A stretch of 64,000 nt of DNA from JAOUEA01 sp963825685 (GCA_963825685.1 CAWGUD010000006.1:124001-188000), one strand, 5' to 3'. Shown: positions 43,372 to 53,311, numbered from the stretch's first letter. Translations and numbers: made by a program. The notes: generated by a model not told the origin, from the letters alone.

Positions 43372-44172
43372 TCAGCCCTCCGAGTGATCGCGCAGCCTGC
43401 GCCCCGCCGTCTCCAGGATCTCGGACAGGGTGTTCGGCGTCGCCGGTTCGTAGAGGGCGCTGCCGACCGAGAGCGAGAGCGGCCGGGGAGGATCCTGCTT
43501 GGCGTTGTGCACGGCGATCGCCTCGACGAGACGGGAGAGCACGAGGGTCTCGGCGCCGGCCGCGTCACCGGTCAGCAACACGGCGAACGTGTCGGCGGTG
43601 ATCCGCGCCGGCAGGTCGGCGTCGCGCACGGCCTCGAGCAGCACCTCGGCCGCCTCGCGCGCGTCGTCGTCGTCGGTCTCGCCCTCGAGCCGCACGAACA
43701 GGAAGACCACCGGGGTCTGGCTGCGATCGGCCATGCGCAGGTGGTGCTCCGCGATCGGCACGAACCCGCGCAGGTTCGGCAGGCCGGTCGCCTCGTCGGT
43801 CGTGGCGAGCTCGCGACGGAGCCGTCGGATCGACACCGCGTACTGCACGGCCCGGGGCAGGAGTCCGTGGGGGATCGAGCCGACGACGAGGTGGTCCTCG
43901 GCGCCGGCGTGCATCGCCACGGCGCCGTCGGCCTCGCGCCCTGCCTCGGTGACGACCAGGATCGCGGCCTCAGGTGCCTTGCCCCGCAGGGAACCGAGCA
44001 GCTCGAGCGGTCCCTGGCCGTCCATCGCGACGACCACCGCGTCGACCGCCTCGCCCGACTCGATCTGATCGATGCTCTGGGCAGCACGCACGTCGAACCG
44101 CTCGTCGTCGGCGAGCTCGTCGGTCATCGCCGTCTCGAGCCCCACGAGCACCACCGTCACCGCATCGTCCAT
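43372..44172 (-). CDS. receiver-like protein with degenerate GGDEF domain
   Basis: A 266-residue cytoplasmic protein. Residues ~1-110 look like a receiver-type fold (AVTVVLVGLETAMTDELADD, VDAVVVAMDGQGPLELLGSL, AAILVVTEAGREADGAVAMH). Residues ~125-260 resemble a diguanylate cyclase (TDEATGLPNLRGFVPIAEHH, VFLFVRLEGETDDDDAREAA). The GGDEF signature position reads RITADTFAVLLTGD, so cyclase activity is not expected. The phosphoacceptor Asp of the receiver is also not obvious. It may bind nucleotides or proteins as a non-enzymatic module. The ATG follows CAGGAGG. It lies between the sigma gene and the divergent LCP gene. Confidence 0.75.
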   Translation of the reverse strand: MDDAVTVVLVGLETAMTDELADDERFDVRAAQSIDQIESGEAVDAVVVAMDGQGPLELLGSLRGKAPEAAILVVTEAGREADGAVAMHAGAEDHLVVGSIPHGLLPRAVQYAVSIRRLRRELATTDEATGLPNLRGFVPIAEHHLRMADRSQTPVVFLFVRLEGETDDDDAREAAEVLLEAVRDADLPARITADTFAVLLTGDAAGAETLVLSRLVEAIAVHNAKQDPPRPLSLSVGSALYEPATPNTLSEILETAGRRLRDHSEG

Positions 44173-44330
44173 CTGGCCTCCTGTCGATGGCGGGATTATC
44201 CCATCCGGGAACCCTCGCGCCGCAGGGCACCGGCCGAGGCGACCCGTGCGACGCGTGAGCGCCTGCGCCGCCACGGTTCCGCCACACGATCATCACGCGG
44301 TCCGAGGGGCGGGTCCTCCGATCGCACGGG

Positions 44331-44336
44331 TACGCT
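44331..44336 (+). promoter_or_regulatory. -10 element, leaderless promoter of the LCP gene
   Basis: TACGCT lies seven bases before the ATG at 44344, at the start of the polysaccharide locus. Confidence 0.6.
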
Positions 44337-44343
44337 TGGCGAC

Positions 44344-45765
44344 ATGTCCGACGTGCCCTCCGGCGATGCCCCCACCCACGGTCACGGCCGCGTCGCCCGC
44401 ATCGCCGTCGCGGTCACGGCCACGCTCTCCCTGCTGATCGGCGTCGGCAGCGCCTACGGATTCGTCGCCTACAAGCAGGCCGGTGGCGAGGGCGCCACGA
44501 TCGTCCTCGACGACGATGGCTCCGATGCCGAGGGGCAGGAGCGCCCCACGGGACCGTGCGTCGACGACGTCTGCAACTACCTGCTGCTGGGCAGCGACTC
44601 CCGGACGGGCTTGAGCGCCGAGGAGCGCGAGCAGTTCGGCACCGATGAGCAGATCGGCGGCGAGAACCGGGCCGACACGATCATGCTGGTCCACACCGAC
44701 CCCGCCCTCGAGAAGGCGATCATCCTGTCGTTCCCGCGGGACCTGTTCGTGCGAGATCCCGGGCCATGGGGAGGACAAGATCAATGCCTCGTTCGAGGGA
44801 GGTGTCGACGGCGGCGGTCCGGCCCTCGTGGCCGCCACGGTGCACAAGCTCACCGGCCTGAAGATCAACCACGTCCTCTACGTCGATCTCGCCGGCTTCC
44901 AGGGCGTCATCGATACGCTCGGCGGGGTGCAGATGTGCATCCCCCCGGAGAACGTGAACACACCCGATGGCCGGATCGTCGACGAGCTCACCGCACTCGA
45001 CGTCGAGCCGGGATGTCAGACGCTGCCGGGCGACCAGGCCCTCGCCTACGTGCGCACGCGGCACCTCCGATGCGACGCGGCCGCACCCGACTTCTACCGG
45101 ATCGCCCGCCAGCAGCAGTTCCTGCGCGCCGTGATCAACAGGCTGCTCGAGCCCGAGCAGCTCGCCCAGCTCCCGGTGATGATCAAGCCGATCATGCAGA
45201 ACCTCCGTCGCGACGAGGATCTGAAGCTCGCGGACCTCGCGTTCCTGGTCGGGCAACTCGAGGGCATCTCGACGGGCACGGCGGAGTTCCGCACCGTGCC
45301 CTCGTTCCCCGACCCGGCGAACCTCGGCATCCTGCGCATGGACGAGTCGGCCGAGCGCATCTTCGCCGCGATCCGCGACGGCAAGCCCCTGGGCGAGGTG
45401 GGCCGTGACCTCGTCTACACGCCGCCGTCGGAGGCCAACGTGCCCGTGCTCGTGGTCGACCACGCGTCGGGAGGCAGCGGCGGCCGAGGTGCAGGAGGTG
45501 CTCTCGCAGGCCGGGTTCGACATCTCGCCGGGCACGACGACCTCGACCGCCTACCCCAAGAAGGTGGCGGGAAGCGTGATCGCCTACGCGCCCGACGCCG
45601 ACGCCGAGGCACAGGTCGTGCAGAAGTACTTCCCGAACGCTCGAGTTGAAGCAGGTCAAGGGTCTGCCCGACGACGTGGTCGTCTTCGTCGACGCGACGT
45701 ACGAGCCGGCGCCCGTCGGCGGCGACGGCGGCGCGCCGCCCGAGTGTCCATCGCCCGAGGTCTGA
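44344..45765 (+). CDS. LytR-CpsA-Psr (LCP) wall-polymer ligase with LytR_C domain (three frameshifts)
   Basis: A membrane protein that transfers lipid-linked polysaccharide to peptidoglycan. Residues ~17-42 are the membrane helix. The LCP domain starts DVCNYLLLGSDSRTGLSAEE and contains NRADTIMLVHTDPALEKAII, SFPRDLFVRDPG, DKINASFEGGVDGGGPALVA and QALAYVRTRHLRCDAAAPDF with the conserved Arg/Asp residues. The C-terminal LytR_C part reads VPVLVVDHASG then EVQEVLSQAGFDISPG. One extra base each near 44772 (C), 45472 (G) and 45640 must be removed, giving about 472 residues. The stop overlaps the next start (TGATG). It is the first gene of the surface polysaccharide locus. Confidence 0.88.
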
Positions 45766-46825
45766 TGCGCGCGCTCGTGCTCTCGGGGGGCGAGGGCTCC
45801 CGACTGCGTCCGATCACGTCCACGAACGCCAAGCAGCTGATCCCGGTCGCCGGCACCCCGATCCTGTTCCAGGCGCTCGAGGCGATCGCCGCCGCCGGCA
45901 TCACGCAGGTCGGCATCGTGATCGGTGCGACCGGCGACGAGGTGCGGAGCTGCCGTCGGCGACGGCTCCCGCTGGGGCATCGACGTGACGTTCATCCCGC
46001 AGGAGGCGCCGCTCGGCATCGCGCACGCCGTGATGACCGCGGAGTCGTTCCTGCACGACGACTCCGTTCCTGCTCTACCTCGGCGACAACGTGCTCCTCG
46101 GCGGCGTGGCGCGCTTCGTGCAGGAGTTCGAGCGCAGCGAGGCCGAGGCGCACATCCTGCTCGCGAAGGTGCCCGAGCCCGAGCACTTCGGGGTGGCGGT
46201 GCTCGACGGCGACCAGGTCGTGCGGCTCGTCGAGAAGCCGATCGAGCCGCTGAGCGACCTCGCGCTCGTCGGCGTCTACCTCTTCCGCCGCTCGATCCTC
46301 GATGCGTGCCACACGCTCGCGCCCTCGGGACGCGGGGAGTACGAGATCACCGAGGCGATCCAGTGGCTGCTCGACGAGGGTCGCGAGGTGCGCGCCGAGA
46401 TGGTGAGCGGCTACTGGAAGGACACCGGGCGCCCCGAGGACCTGCTCGAAGCCAACCGCATGATGCTCGCCACGATCGAGCCCGCGATCGAGGGCGTGCT
46501 CGACGAGGCGACCACGGTCGACGGTCCGGTCGTCGTGCGGACCGGCGCCTCGGTGGCCGGCAGCACGCTGCGTGGACCGCTCGTGATCGGTGAAGGCTCG
46601 ACGGTCGTGGGCTCCACGATCGGTCCCGACGTCTCGATCGGCCCCGGCTGCCGCGTCGAGGCCAGCGAGGTCGCCGACTCGATCGTGATGGAAGAGTGCA
46701 CGATCGCAGACGTGCACGGGCTCACCGGCTCGATCCTGGGCCGCCGCGTCGAGGTGCGTCATTCGGGTGGAAGCGGCGCCCACCGGTTGATCGTGGGCGA
46801 TCAGAGCCGTATCGAGGTCGACTGA
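45765..46825 (+). CDS. rmlA: glucose-1-phosphate thymidylyltransferase, long form (two frameshifts)
   Basis: A nucleotidyltransferase that makes dTDP-glucose, the first step of dTDP-rhamnose synthesis. It begins MRALVLSGGEGSRLRPITST with the pyrophosphorylase loop and continues AKQLIPVAGTPILFQALEAI. Two extra bases, near 45953 and 46072, break the frame; repaired, it reads EAPLGIAHAVMTAESFLHDD and then FLLYLGDNVLLGGVARFVQE. The sugar-binding YWKDTGRPEDLLEANRMMLA follows. Residues ~240-350 form a left-handed beta-helix (VIGEGSTVVGSTIGPDVSIG), as in the long StrD/RmlA3 type. The repaired length is about 352 residues. With rmlB and rmlD downstream, the role is well supported; no rmlC is seen in the window. 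Confidence 0.85.
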
Positions 46826-46878
46826 CGGATCGCTCCGACTAGGCCTTCCGATGGTTCCCGCGGCCCGCGCTGCGCGCC

Positions 46879-46884
46879 TAGCAT
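46879..46884 (+). promoter_or_regulatory. -10 element, leaderless promoter
   Basis: TAGCAT lies seven bases before the ATG at 46892. Confidence 0.55.
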
Positions 46885-46891
46885 CGTCGAG

Positions 46892-47257
46892 ATGGAGCAG
46901 CTTCGCCCCACCGTCGTGCCCGGCCGCCGCAAGGCCCTCTCGGCGCTGGTGCTCGCCTGCCTCGGACCGTTCGTCATGGGGTGCAGCTCGCCGGCCGCGG
47001 TCGTCTTGGGGTTCCGCTCGCTCGACGAATCGGCCGTCGCCGGCGCACGGGCGCCGGGCCGCGCGACGGCGTACGGCGCGATCGTGATCGGCGCGCTCGG
47101 GTTGTGGTTCTGGGGATGGGTGGTGGCGAGGCTCGCCGGCGAGCTCTCGGAACGTGGCAAGGACCCGGGCATGGTGATCCCCCTGGTCGCCGGGCTCGCG
47201 TTCGTCTGGGCCGCCTCGGCGCTCGCAGGGTGGCTCGCGGGGCGCGGACCCCGCTGA
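46892..47257 (+). CDS. small membrane protein, DUF4190-like
   Basis: A 121-residue protein with three membrane helices (ALSALVLACLGPFVMGCSSP, ATAYGAIVIGALGLWFWGWV, VIPLVAGLAFVWAASALAGW). The pattern AVVLGFRSLDESAVAGARAPGR, with a helix on each side, resembles the DUF4190 family of small actinobacterial membrane proteins of unknown role. It lies inside the polysaccharide locus but has its own leaderless promoter. Confidence 0.65.
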   Translation: MEQLRPTVVPGRRKALSALVLACLGPFVMGCSSPAAVVLGFRSLDESAVAGARAPGRATAYGAIVIGALGLWFWGWVVARLAGELSERGKDPGMVIPLVAGLAFVWAASALAGWLAGRGPR

Positions 47258-47300
47258 GCCCGCAGCGCCGGCGGTCGCGGCCGGGTAGGGTTCGGGGTTC

Positions 47301-48458
47301 ATGCGAGCGGTGATCGACGCCCGGCCGGCGCTCGACCCACGCCGCACGGGCGTGGGTCAGTACACGCAGCAGCTGATCCGTCACCTGCCGCATGCCGACC
47401 CCACCAGCGACTACGTCGCGTGGTACCTGCACGCCAAGGGTCTGCTGCGTCCCCGGTCGTTCTTCGCGGGGGTCCACGCACCGAACCTCACCGAGAAGGC
47501 GTCGCGGTTCCCGGCTCGCGTCTTCGGGCCGATGTCGTCGCGGCTGGGCGTGCCTCGCATCGAGTGGTCGGTCGCGTTCGACGTGCTGCTCGCGACGAAC
47601 TTCCTGCCCCCGGCCACGAAGAGCCCGGGGGTCGTGATGGTGGTCCACGACCTCGCCTACGAGCGGCTGCCCGACACGGCGCCCCACATGGACGACCGGT
47701 GGCGTCGCCGGTTCGACGCGTGGCTGCAGCGCGCCGCCGGGGTGCTCGTGCCCTCACGCTCCACGAGGCGGGACCTCCTCGAGTCGCATCGCGTCGACGA
47801 GGCCCGCGTGCACGTGACGCCGCTCGGGGTCGACATGGCGGCGTTCGCGCCGGCGCCTCCGGAGGCCGTCGACGCCGTACGGCGCAAGTACGGCATCGAT
47901 CAGCCCTACGCGTTGTTCGTGGGCGGCATCGAGCCCCGGAAGAACCTCGACGCGCTCGTGCGCGCGTTCGCGACGACGGACGCTGGGACGCGTCTCGTGA
48001 TCGCCGGTGGCTCCGTTCGATGGGACCCGAAGGCGGCCGACCGGCTGGACGCCGTGATCGCTCGGCTGCCGAGCAGCGCACGAGCACGCATCGTGCGCAC
48101 CGGCTACGTGAACGATCGCGAGAAGGTCGCGCTCATGAGCGGAGCGACGATGCTCACCTACCCGTCGCTGTACGAGGGGTTCGGCTTCCCGGTGCTCGAA
48201 GGGTTCGCCGTCGGCCTCCCGGTGCTCACGTCCGACGTGTCGTCGCTGCCCGAGGTGACCGGCGACGCCGCGGTCGCCGTCGACCCTCGGGACGAGCAGG
48301 CGATCGCCGCCGGCATCACCCAGCTCTTCGACGATCCGGACCTGCGCGCGATGCTCTCGGCCGCCGGGCTGACGCGGGCCACGCGGTTCACCTGGGAAGC
48401 GACGGCTCGCAGCACCGCCGAGGCGATGCGCGCCGCCCACGAGGTCGCGCACGGGTAG
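47301..48458 (+). CDS. family 4 glycosyltransferase
   Basis: A 385-residue GT-B glycosyltransferase. The N-terminal domain starts MRAVIDARPALDPRRTGVGQ, and MVVHDLAYERLPDTAP precedes the acceptor helix. The donor domain contains YALFVGGIEPRKNLDALVRA and the EX7E motif YEGFGFPVLEGFAVGLPVLT, followed by TSDVSSLPEVTGDAAVAVDP. It resembles mannosyl/rhamnosyltransferases of surface glycan assembly. The donor is unknown, but dTDP-rhamnose is made by neighbouring genes. Confidence 0.9.
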   Translation: MRAVIDARPALDPRRTGVGQYTQQLIRHLPHADPTSDYVAWYLHAKGLLRPRSFFAGVHAPNLTEKASRFPARVFGPMSSRLGVPRIEWSVAFDVLLATNFLPPATKSPGVVMVVHDLAYERLPDTAPHMDDRWRRRFDAWLQRAAGVLVPSRSTRRDLLESHRVDEARVHVTPLGVDMAAFAPAPPEAVDAVRRKYGIDQPYALFVGGIEPRKNLDALVRAFATTDAGTRLVIAGGSVRWDPKAADRLDAVIARLPSSARARIVRTGYVNDREKVALMSGATMLTYPSLYEGFGFPVLEGFAVGLPVLTSDVSSLPEVTGDAAVAVDPRDEQAIAAGITQLFDDPDLRAMLSAAGLTRATRFTWEATARSTAEAMRAAHEVAHG

Positions 48459-48521
48459 ACTCGGCTCGTTCCCTCGACCCCGCGAGATCCCGCCCGAGGA
48501 GCGTCGCCCAAGGAGCAGCGC

Positions 48522-49523
48522 ATGTCCGACTCCCACGTGCTCGTCACCGGCGGCGCCGGCTTCATCGGTTCCCACCTCGTCGACGCGTTGATCGAGCGCG
48601 GAGACCGCGTCACGGTGCTCGATCGCCTCTCGGCCGGGGGAAGCCTCGCGAACCTGCAGGACCACGACGCCGACCCTCGGATGACGTTCGTGCACGACGA
48701 CGTGACCGATCGTTCGATCGTCGACCGTCTGGTGCGCGACGCCGACGCGGTCGTGCACGCGGCCGCCGAGACGCACGTCGACCGCAGCATCGACGAGCCG
48801 GCGGCGTTCCTCACGACGAACGTGCTCGGCACCGAGGCGGTGCTCGAGGCGGTGCGTCGACACGGCACCCGCATGCTGATGATCTCCACCGACGAGGTGT
48901 ACGGCCCGGGCGATCACGGCGGCGGGCTGTTCGACGAGGATGCGCCGTTGCGCCCCCGCAGCCCGTACGCGGCGAGCAAGGCCGCCGCCGACCTGCTGTG
49001 CGCGGCATACGTCTCGACGTATGCGCTCCCGGTGATCGTGGTCCGTGGCACGAACGCATTCGGCCCTCGACAGATCGAGCGTGTGGTGCCGACGTTCGCC
49101 GTGAACGCGCTGCGCGGCCTGCCCGTGCCGGTCTACGGCAGGGGGCAGCAGCGACGTGAGTTCCTCTACGTCCAGGACTGGGTCCGCGGCGCGCTGACGG
49201 CCCTCGACCGCGGCGAGCCGGGGGTGGTGTACAACGTCGGCGAAGGGCACGAGCTGGCGAACATCGAGCTCGCGCGACGCATCTGCGAGCTCGCCGACGC
49301 GCCCGAGGACCTGATCGAGTTCGTCGCCGACCGCCCGGGACACGACTTCCGCTACGGCGTTCGATCCGATCGGCTTCAGGCGCTGGGCTGGCGCCCCACG
49401 TGGTCGTTCGACGAGGCGCTCGCCACCACGGTCGCCTGGTACCGGACGCACCTCGACGCGCTGGATGCGGCGCACGTGGTGCCCGTGGTCACGGCCCCAC
49501 GCGTCGTCGGGGGGCGCACGTGA
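48522..49523 (+). CDS. rmlB: dTDP-glucose 4,6-dehydratase
   Basis: A 333-residue extended short-chain dehydrogenase. The NAD motif is VLVTGGAGFIGSHLVDALIE, the catalytic block is MLMISTDEVYGPGDHGG with the Thr-Asp-Glu of dehydratases, and the Tyr-x3-Lys is SPYAASKAAADLLCAAYV. REFLYVQDWVRGALTALDRG and DRPGHDFRYGVRSDRLQALG complete the family pattern. It converts dTDP-glucose to dTDP-4-keto-6-deoxyglucose with bound NAD. It overlaps rmlD by four bases, so both are co-translated. Confidence 0.95.
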   Translation: MSDSHVLVTGGAGFIGSHLVDALIERGDRVTVLDRLSAGGSLANLQDHDADPRMTFVHDDVTDRSIVDRLVRDADAVVHAAAETHVDRSIDEPAAFLTTNVLGTEAVLEAVRRHGTRMLMISTDEVYGPGDHGGGLFDEDAPLRPRSPYAASKAAADLLCAAYVSTYALPVIVVRGTNAFGPRQIERVVPTFAVNALRGLPVPVYGRGQQRREFLYVQDWVRGALTALDRGEPGVVYNVGEGHELANIELARRICELADAPEDLIEFVADRPGHDFRYGVRSDRLQALGWRPTWSFDEALATTVAWYRTHLDALDAAHVVPVVTAPRVVGGRT

Positions 49524-50386
49524 GGATCGTCGTCACCGGCGCCGGTGGCGACCTCGGCCGGGCGTTCCTGGCGCGCGTTCCCGGCCACCACGACGTGCTG
49601 GCCTTCGATCGCGAGGCGCTCGACGTCGGCGATCACGACGCGGTTCGCCAGAGCGTCGAGCCGCTCCGTGCCGACGTGATCTTGAACTTCGCGGCGTACA
49701 CGCGCGTCGACGAGAACGAGTCCGACCAGGCACGGGCGTTCCGCGACAACGCGCTCGGGCCGCAGCATCTCGCGCTCGCCGCTCGGGCGAGCGGCGCCGT
49801 GCTGCTGCACGTCTCGACCGACTACGTCTTCGACGGCGAGAAGGGCTCCCCCTACGACGAGACCGACGTCCCCGCGCCGCTCTCGGTCTACGGGCGCGCG
49901 AAGCTCGCGGGGGAGCGGTTCGTGCAGCAGATCGCGCCCGAGTCGTTCGTCGTGCGGGTTGGCTACGTCTACGGCGGCGGGAACGACTACCTGACGCGCA
50001 CCGTGCGATCCCTCGTCGCGGGAAAGACCGTGGGCGGTCTCGCCGACCGCTGGGGGTCGCCGACGTTCGTGGGCCACCTCGCCGACCGCATCCTGCCGCT
50101 GGTGCTCACCGGTCGGTTCGGCCTCTACCACCTCGGCGGGCCGGAGCCTGCGTCGTGGTTCGAGGTGCTGCGCCGGGTGCACGAGCTTGCCGGATCCGCC
50201 GGATCGGTCGAGCCGCAGCACGCGGCCGACCTCGGCCTGCCGGCGCCGCGGCCCGTGTACTCGGCCCTGACGAGCGTGTACACGCCCCACCTGGGCATCG
50301 ACCCGATGCCGTCGCTCGAGGAGGGACTCAAGGACTTCCTCGCCGGCGTGCCGGCCGGTCTCTTCGACACCGACCCTCCTGACTGA
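49520..50386 (+). CDS. rmlD: dTDP-4-dehydrorhamnose reductase
   Basis: A 288-residue reductase that makes dTDP-L-rhamnose. MRIVVTGAGGDLGRAFLARV is the cofactor motif. LNFAAYTRVDENESDQARAF, HVSTDYVFDGEKGSPYDETD and SVYGRAKLAGERFVQQ (catalytic Tyr-x3-Lys) are typical of RmlD. VGYVYGGGNDYLTRTVRSLV and the C-terminal SVYTPHLGIDPMPSLEEGLK follow. The GTG at 49520 overlaps the rmlB stop. The epimerase RmlC, which should act before RmlD, is not encoded in the window. Confidence 0.93.
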   Translation: MRIVVTGAGGDLGRAFLARVPGHHDVLAFDREALDVGDHDAVRQSVEPLRADVILNFAAYTRVDENESDQARAFRDNALGPQHLALAARASGAVLLHVSTDYVFDGEKGSPYDETDVPAPLSVYGRAKLAGERFVQQIAPESFVVRVGYVYGGGNDYLTRTVRSLVAGKTVGGLADRWGSPTFVGHLADRILPLVLTGRFGLYHLGGPEPASWFEVLRRVHELAGSAGSVEPQHAADLGLPAPRPVYSALTSVYTPHLGIDPMPSLEEGLKDFLAGVPAGLFDTDPPD

Positions 50387-50423
50387 GGTCGGGGCGCACC
50401 ACGGTTCCGCCACATGCCGGTGC

Positions 50424-50429
50424 TACGCT
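50424..50429 (+). promoter_or_regulatory. -10 element, leaderless promoter
   Basis: TACGCT lies eight bases before the ATG at 50438, supporting this start over the upstream in-frame ATG at 50414. Confidence 0.5.
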
Positions 50430-50437
50430 CGGCGCCG

Positions 50438-50839
50438 ATGACGCCGGACACCGACGCCGCCGCGTCCTCGCCTTCCGACGACGGTGAGAGCGAGGCCCTC
50501 CGCGACCTCTCGCGTGAGATGTACTGGGCCCGCGAGACCGCGGCCCGCGCGCGCATGGACACCCCGGAGATCCGCGACCGCCTGCACGACTTCGCCGCGC
50601 AGATGCGTACCGACGAGGCCGTCGTCATCCCGATGGGGGAGGGCAATCTCGCGTCGCCCTCGAAGTGGCGCCGGCAGCTCAAGCGCCGCATCTGGCGCGT
50701 GATGCGCCCGGCCACCTGGCGATACGATCGCCTGCTCGCCGACCACGCCGAGCTCACCACCAGCCTCGCCGAGAAGGTCATGGTGCTCGAGGCGGAGGTG
50801 GACCGTCTCAAGGGTGAGCGAGGGGACCCCGCCGAGTGA
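50438..50839 (+). CDS. conserved hypothetical protein of the polysaccharide locus
   Basis: A 133-residue protein. The N-terminus is acidic (DTDAAASSPSDDGESEALRD), followed by amphipathic helices (LSREMYWARETAARARMDTP, then HDFAAQMRTDEAVVIPMGEG), a basic stretch (SKWRRQLKRRIWRVMRPATW) and a C-terminal coiled coil (TSLAEKVMVLEAEVDRLKGE). No enzyme motif is visible. Similar small proteins occur next to glycosyltransferases, so it may be an accessory or scaffold subunit. Its stop overlaps the start of the next glycosyltransferase gene. Confidence 0.6.
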   Translation: MTPDTDAAASSPSDDGESEALRDLSREMYWARETAARARMDTPEIRDRLHDFAAQMRTDEAVVIPMGEGNLASPSKWRRQLKRRIWRVMRPATWRYDRLLADHAELTTSLAEKVMVLEAEVDRLKGERGDPAE

Positions 50840-51885
50840 GGGTCGCGGTCCTGCACCCACAGACCGCGTTCGTGCGCGGCGGCGCGGAGACGCATACCGA
50901 GGCCCTCGTCAGAGCCTTGCGCGATGCGGGTCACGAGGCCGACCTCGTGCAGATCGCCGGCAAGTGGTACCCGCCGAGCCAGCTCGCCCATCAGATGGCG
51001 GTGTGGCGCAGCTTCGACATCACCGAGAGCAACGGCCTGAAGGTCGACGCGGTGATCGGGCTGAAGTTCCCCGCCTACCTCGCCCAGCACGAGCGCAAGA
51101 TCGTGTGGCTGATCCACCAGCACCGCACCGCGTACGAGCTCTGGGACCACCCCGACTACGCCGACCTGAAGCGCCAGGACGACGGTGCGGCCGTGCGCGA
51201 CATGGTCTGGGAAGCCGACCGCGTCGCCTTGGGCGAGGCCAAGCGCGTGTTCACGAACGCGAAGAACGTGCGCGACCGGCTCTGGAACACGCTGCGCATC
51301 CCCGCGGAACCGCTGTACCACCCGAGCCACGTGGCCGAGGAACTGCTCGACACGCCGAGCGGTCCGCTCGGCGACTACCTGCTCTTCCCGAGTCGCATGG
51401 AGAGCCTGAAGCGCCAGTCGCTCGCGATCGACGCGATGAAGCACGTCGCGACCGGCGTGCGGCTCGTGCTCGTGGGACGTGGCCCCGATGAGCCCACGCT
51501 GCGCGAGCAGGCCGAGCGACTCGGCGTGGGGGGGCGGGTCGCGTTCGAGATCGGCGTGAGCGACGAGCGCCTGCTGCAGCTGTATCGAGAGGCGCTCGGC
51601 GTGTACTTCGGGCCGTTCGACGAGGACTACGGCTACGTCACGATCGAGGGGTTCGCGGCCTCGCGCCCCGTGGTCACCCTCACCGACAGCGGCGGCCCGC
51701 TCGAGTTCGTGCGCGACGACGAGACCGGTCTCGTGCGGACGCCCGAACCGAAGGCGATCGCCGACGCGTTCGACCGACTCTGGAACGATCGCGCCGGAGC
51801 GGAGCGCATGGGCGCCGCGGGCCACGACCTCGTGCGCGCGGAGGTGCCCCGCTGGCCGGACATCGTCGCCCGTCTGCTCGACTGA
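50836..51885 (+). CDS. family 4 glycosyltransferase
   Basis: A 349-residue GT-B protein. It begins MRVAVLHPQTAFVRGGAETH with the Gly-rich loop, KIVWLIHQHRTAYELWDHPD in the acceptor domain, and DYLLFPSRMESLKRQSLAID at the linker. The donor domain has RLVLVGRGPDEPTLREQAER and GPFDEDYGYVTIEGFAASRP, where the EX7E region is changed to D/E-x-EGFAASRPVV. It likely adds a sugar to the exported glycan. Its GTG overlaps the upstream stop, and its stop overlaps the next ATG (TGATG), so this is a coupled operon. Confidence 0.88.
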   Translation: MRVAVLHPQTAFVRGGAETHTEALVRALRDAGHEADLVQIAGKWYPPSQLAHQMAVWRSFDITESNGLKVDAVIGLKFPAYLAQHERKIVWLIHQHRTAYELWDHPDYADLKRQDDGAAVRDMVWEADRVALGEAKRVFTNAKNVRDRLWNTLRIPAEPLYHPSHVAEELLDTPSGPLGDYLLFPSRMESLKRQSLAIDAMKHVATGVRLVLVGRGPDEPTLREQAERLGVGGRVAFEIGVSDERLLQLYREALGVYFGPFDEDYGYVTIEGFAASRPVVTLTDSGGPLEFVRDDETGLVRTPEPKAIADAFDRLWNDRAGAERMGAAGHDLVRAEVPRWPDIVARLLD

Positions 51886-53311
51886 TGAGGGCAGGGCGCG
51901 CGATCGCTCGGCGACTGCGCCGCTCCACGGCGCGCCGTCGAGGTACAGCACGGGCGTGGTCCGGGTTCCGAGGGCGACGTGATCTTCGCGGGGCCGCTGC
52001 CGCCGGCGCCGACCGGCATCGCCACCTACGATCGCGCCGTGCTCGACGGTCTCGAGCGCATCGGGTTCACCGACCGCCTGCGCATGGACGTCGTCTGGCC
52101 CGTGGACACCCAGGACGCCGGCCGCTTCCCCGGGCTATCACCTCGGCGTGTTCCAGCTCGGGAACAACGTGGAGTTCCACCTCGAGATCTACCGCGCCGC
52201 GTACCTCACGAGCGCGCTCGTCGTGCTGCACGATCTGGCGCTCGACGACTTCGTGCGAGGGCTGAAGGCGGCCGGCGACCCTCTCGGGTACATGGCGGCA
52301 CGGGAGGCGGCGCGCCTGCGACACGAGCTCACCGATCCCGACGTGCTCCGCAACGATCCCCTGCGCGAGCCGTGGTGTGCCCACGTGGTACGGCGCGCGC
52401 GGGGCGTGATCGTCCACTCGGACTTCGGCCGCCGCTACCTGGAGGGCTTCGGGTGTCGCACGCCGGTCTTCGTCGTGCCGCACCCCGTGATCGAGGCACC
52501 GGACGCGTTCGAGCGGCTCGCGCCCAGGGCGCGCGAGCTGCGGGCCGGCCTCGGCGATCCCGCGTTCCTCGTCGTCGCCCCCGGCGACATGAACGAGGCG
52601 AAGCGGCTCGACGCCCTCGCGCAGGCCGCGACGAGCCTGGGCGACGGCGCGCACGTCGCGATCGTGGGCCGCCGCATCGAGGGGTACGACGTCGGGCCGG
52701 TGGTCGAGGCGGCGGGGGCAGGCGCCCGGGTGAGCGTGCATGCCGACGTCGCCGACGCCGACTTCCTCGCCTGGCTCGCCGCGGCCGACGCGGTCGTCGA
52801 CCTGCGCTTCCCGCATCGCGGCGAGGTGAGCGGCTCGCTCAGCCGTGCGATGCAGGCGGGCAGGCCCACGATCGTGAGCGCCACCGGCACCTACCTCGAC
52901 GTGCCGGACGACACCGTCCTGCGGGTCGCGCCGGGCCCGACGGACCCCGCCGAGCTCGCGCGGGTGCTGATCCGCCTGCGCGACGACCCCGGCCTGCGCG
53001 AGCGGGTCGGCGCGGCCGCCTCCGCCCATGTCGAGCACCTGCGCGAGTCCGAGGCGACCGCTCGCGGCTACGAACGAGCGATCACGGACACCCTCGCGCT
53101 GGTGCGCGACCCGGCCCGCAAGGCGATGGCGATCTGGGGCAAGTCGCTCGTCGACGCCGGCATCACCGAGGAGATGGTCGCCGAGGGGTACGGCATGGAG
53201 TACGCGCGGGCGCTCCGCAGCTTCCGGCCCGGACGGGGTCGCCGCGCCGCCACGGAACGTCGAACGATCGCCATAGCCTCGGACCGCGGCCGAGGCACCC
53301 CCCGTTGCTAG
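51885..53311 (+). CDS. family 4 glycosyltransferase (two frameshifts)
   Basis: A GT-B protein of about 474 residues after repair. The ATG at 51885 overlaps the upstream stop; one extra base near 51968 separates its basic N-terminus from VIFAGPLPPAPTGIATYDRA, and one extra G near 52130 separates that from YHLGVFQLGNNVEFHLEIYR. If the N-terminal extension is not used, the GTG at 51979 is the alternative start. The rest has VVLHDLALDDFVRGLKAAGD, FLVVAPGDMNEAKRLDALAQ and DAVVDLRFPHRGEVSGSLSR. The canonical EX7E is weak, so the donor specificity is uncertain. Confidence 0.82.
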
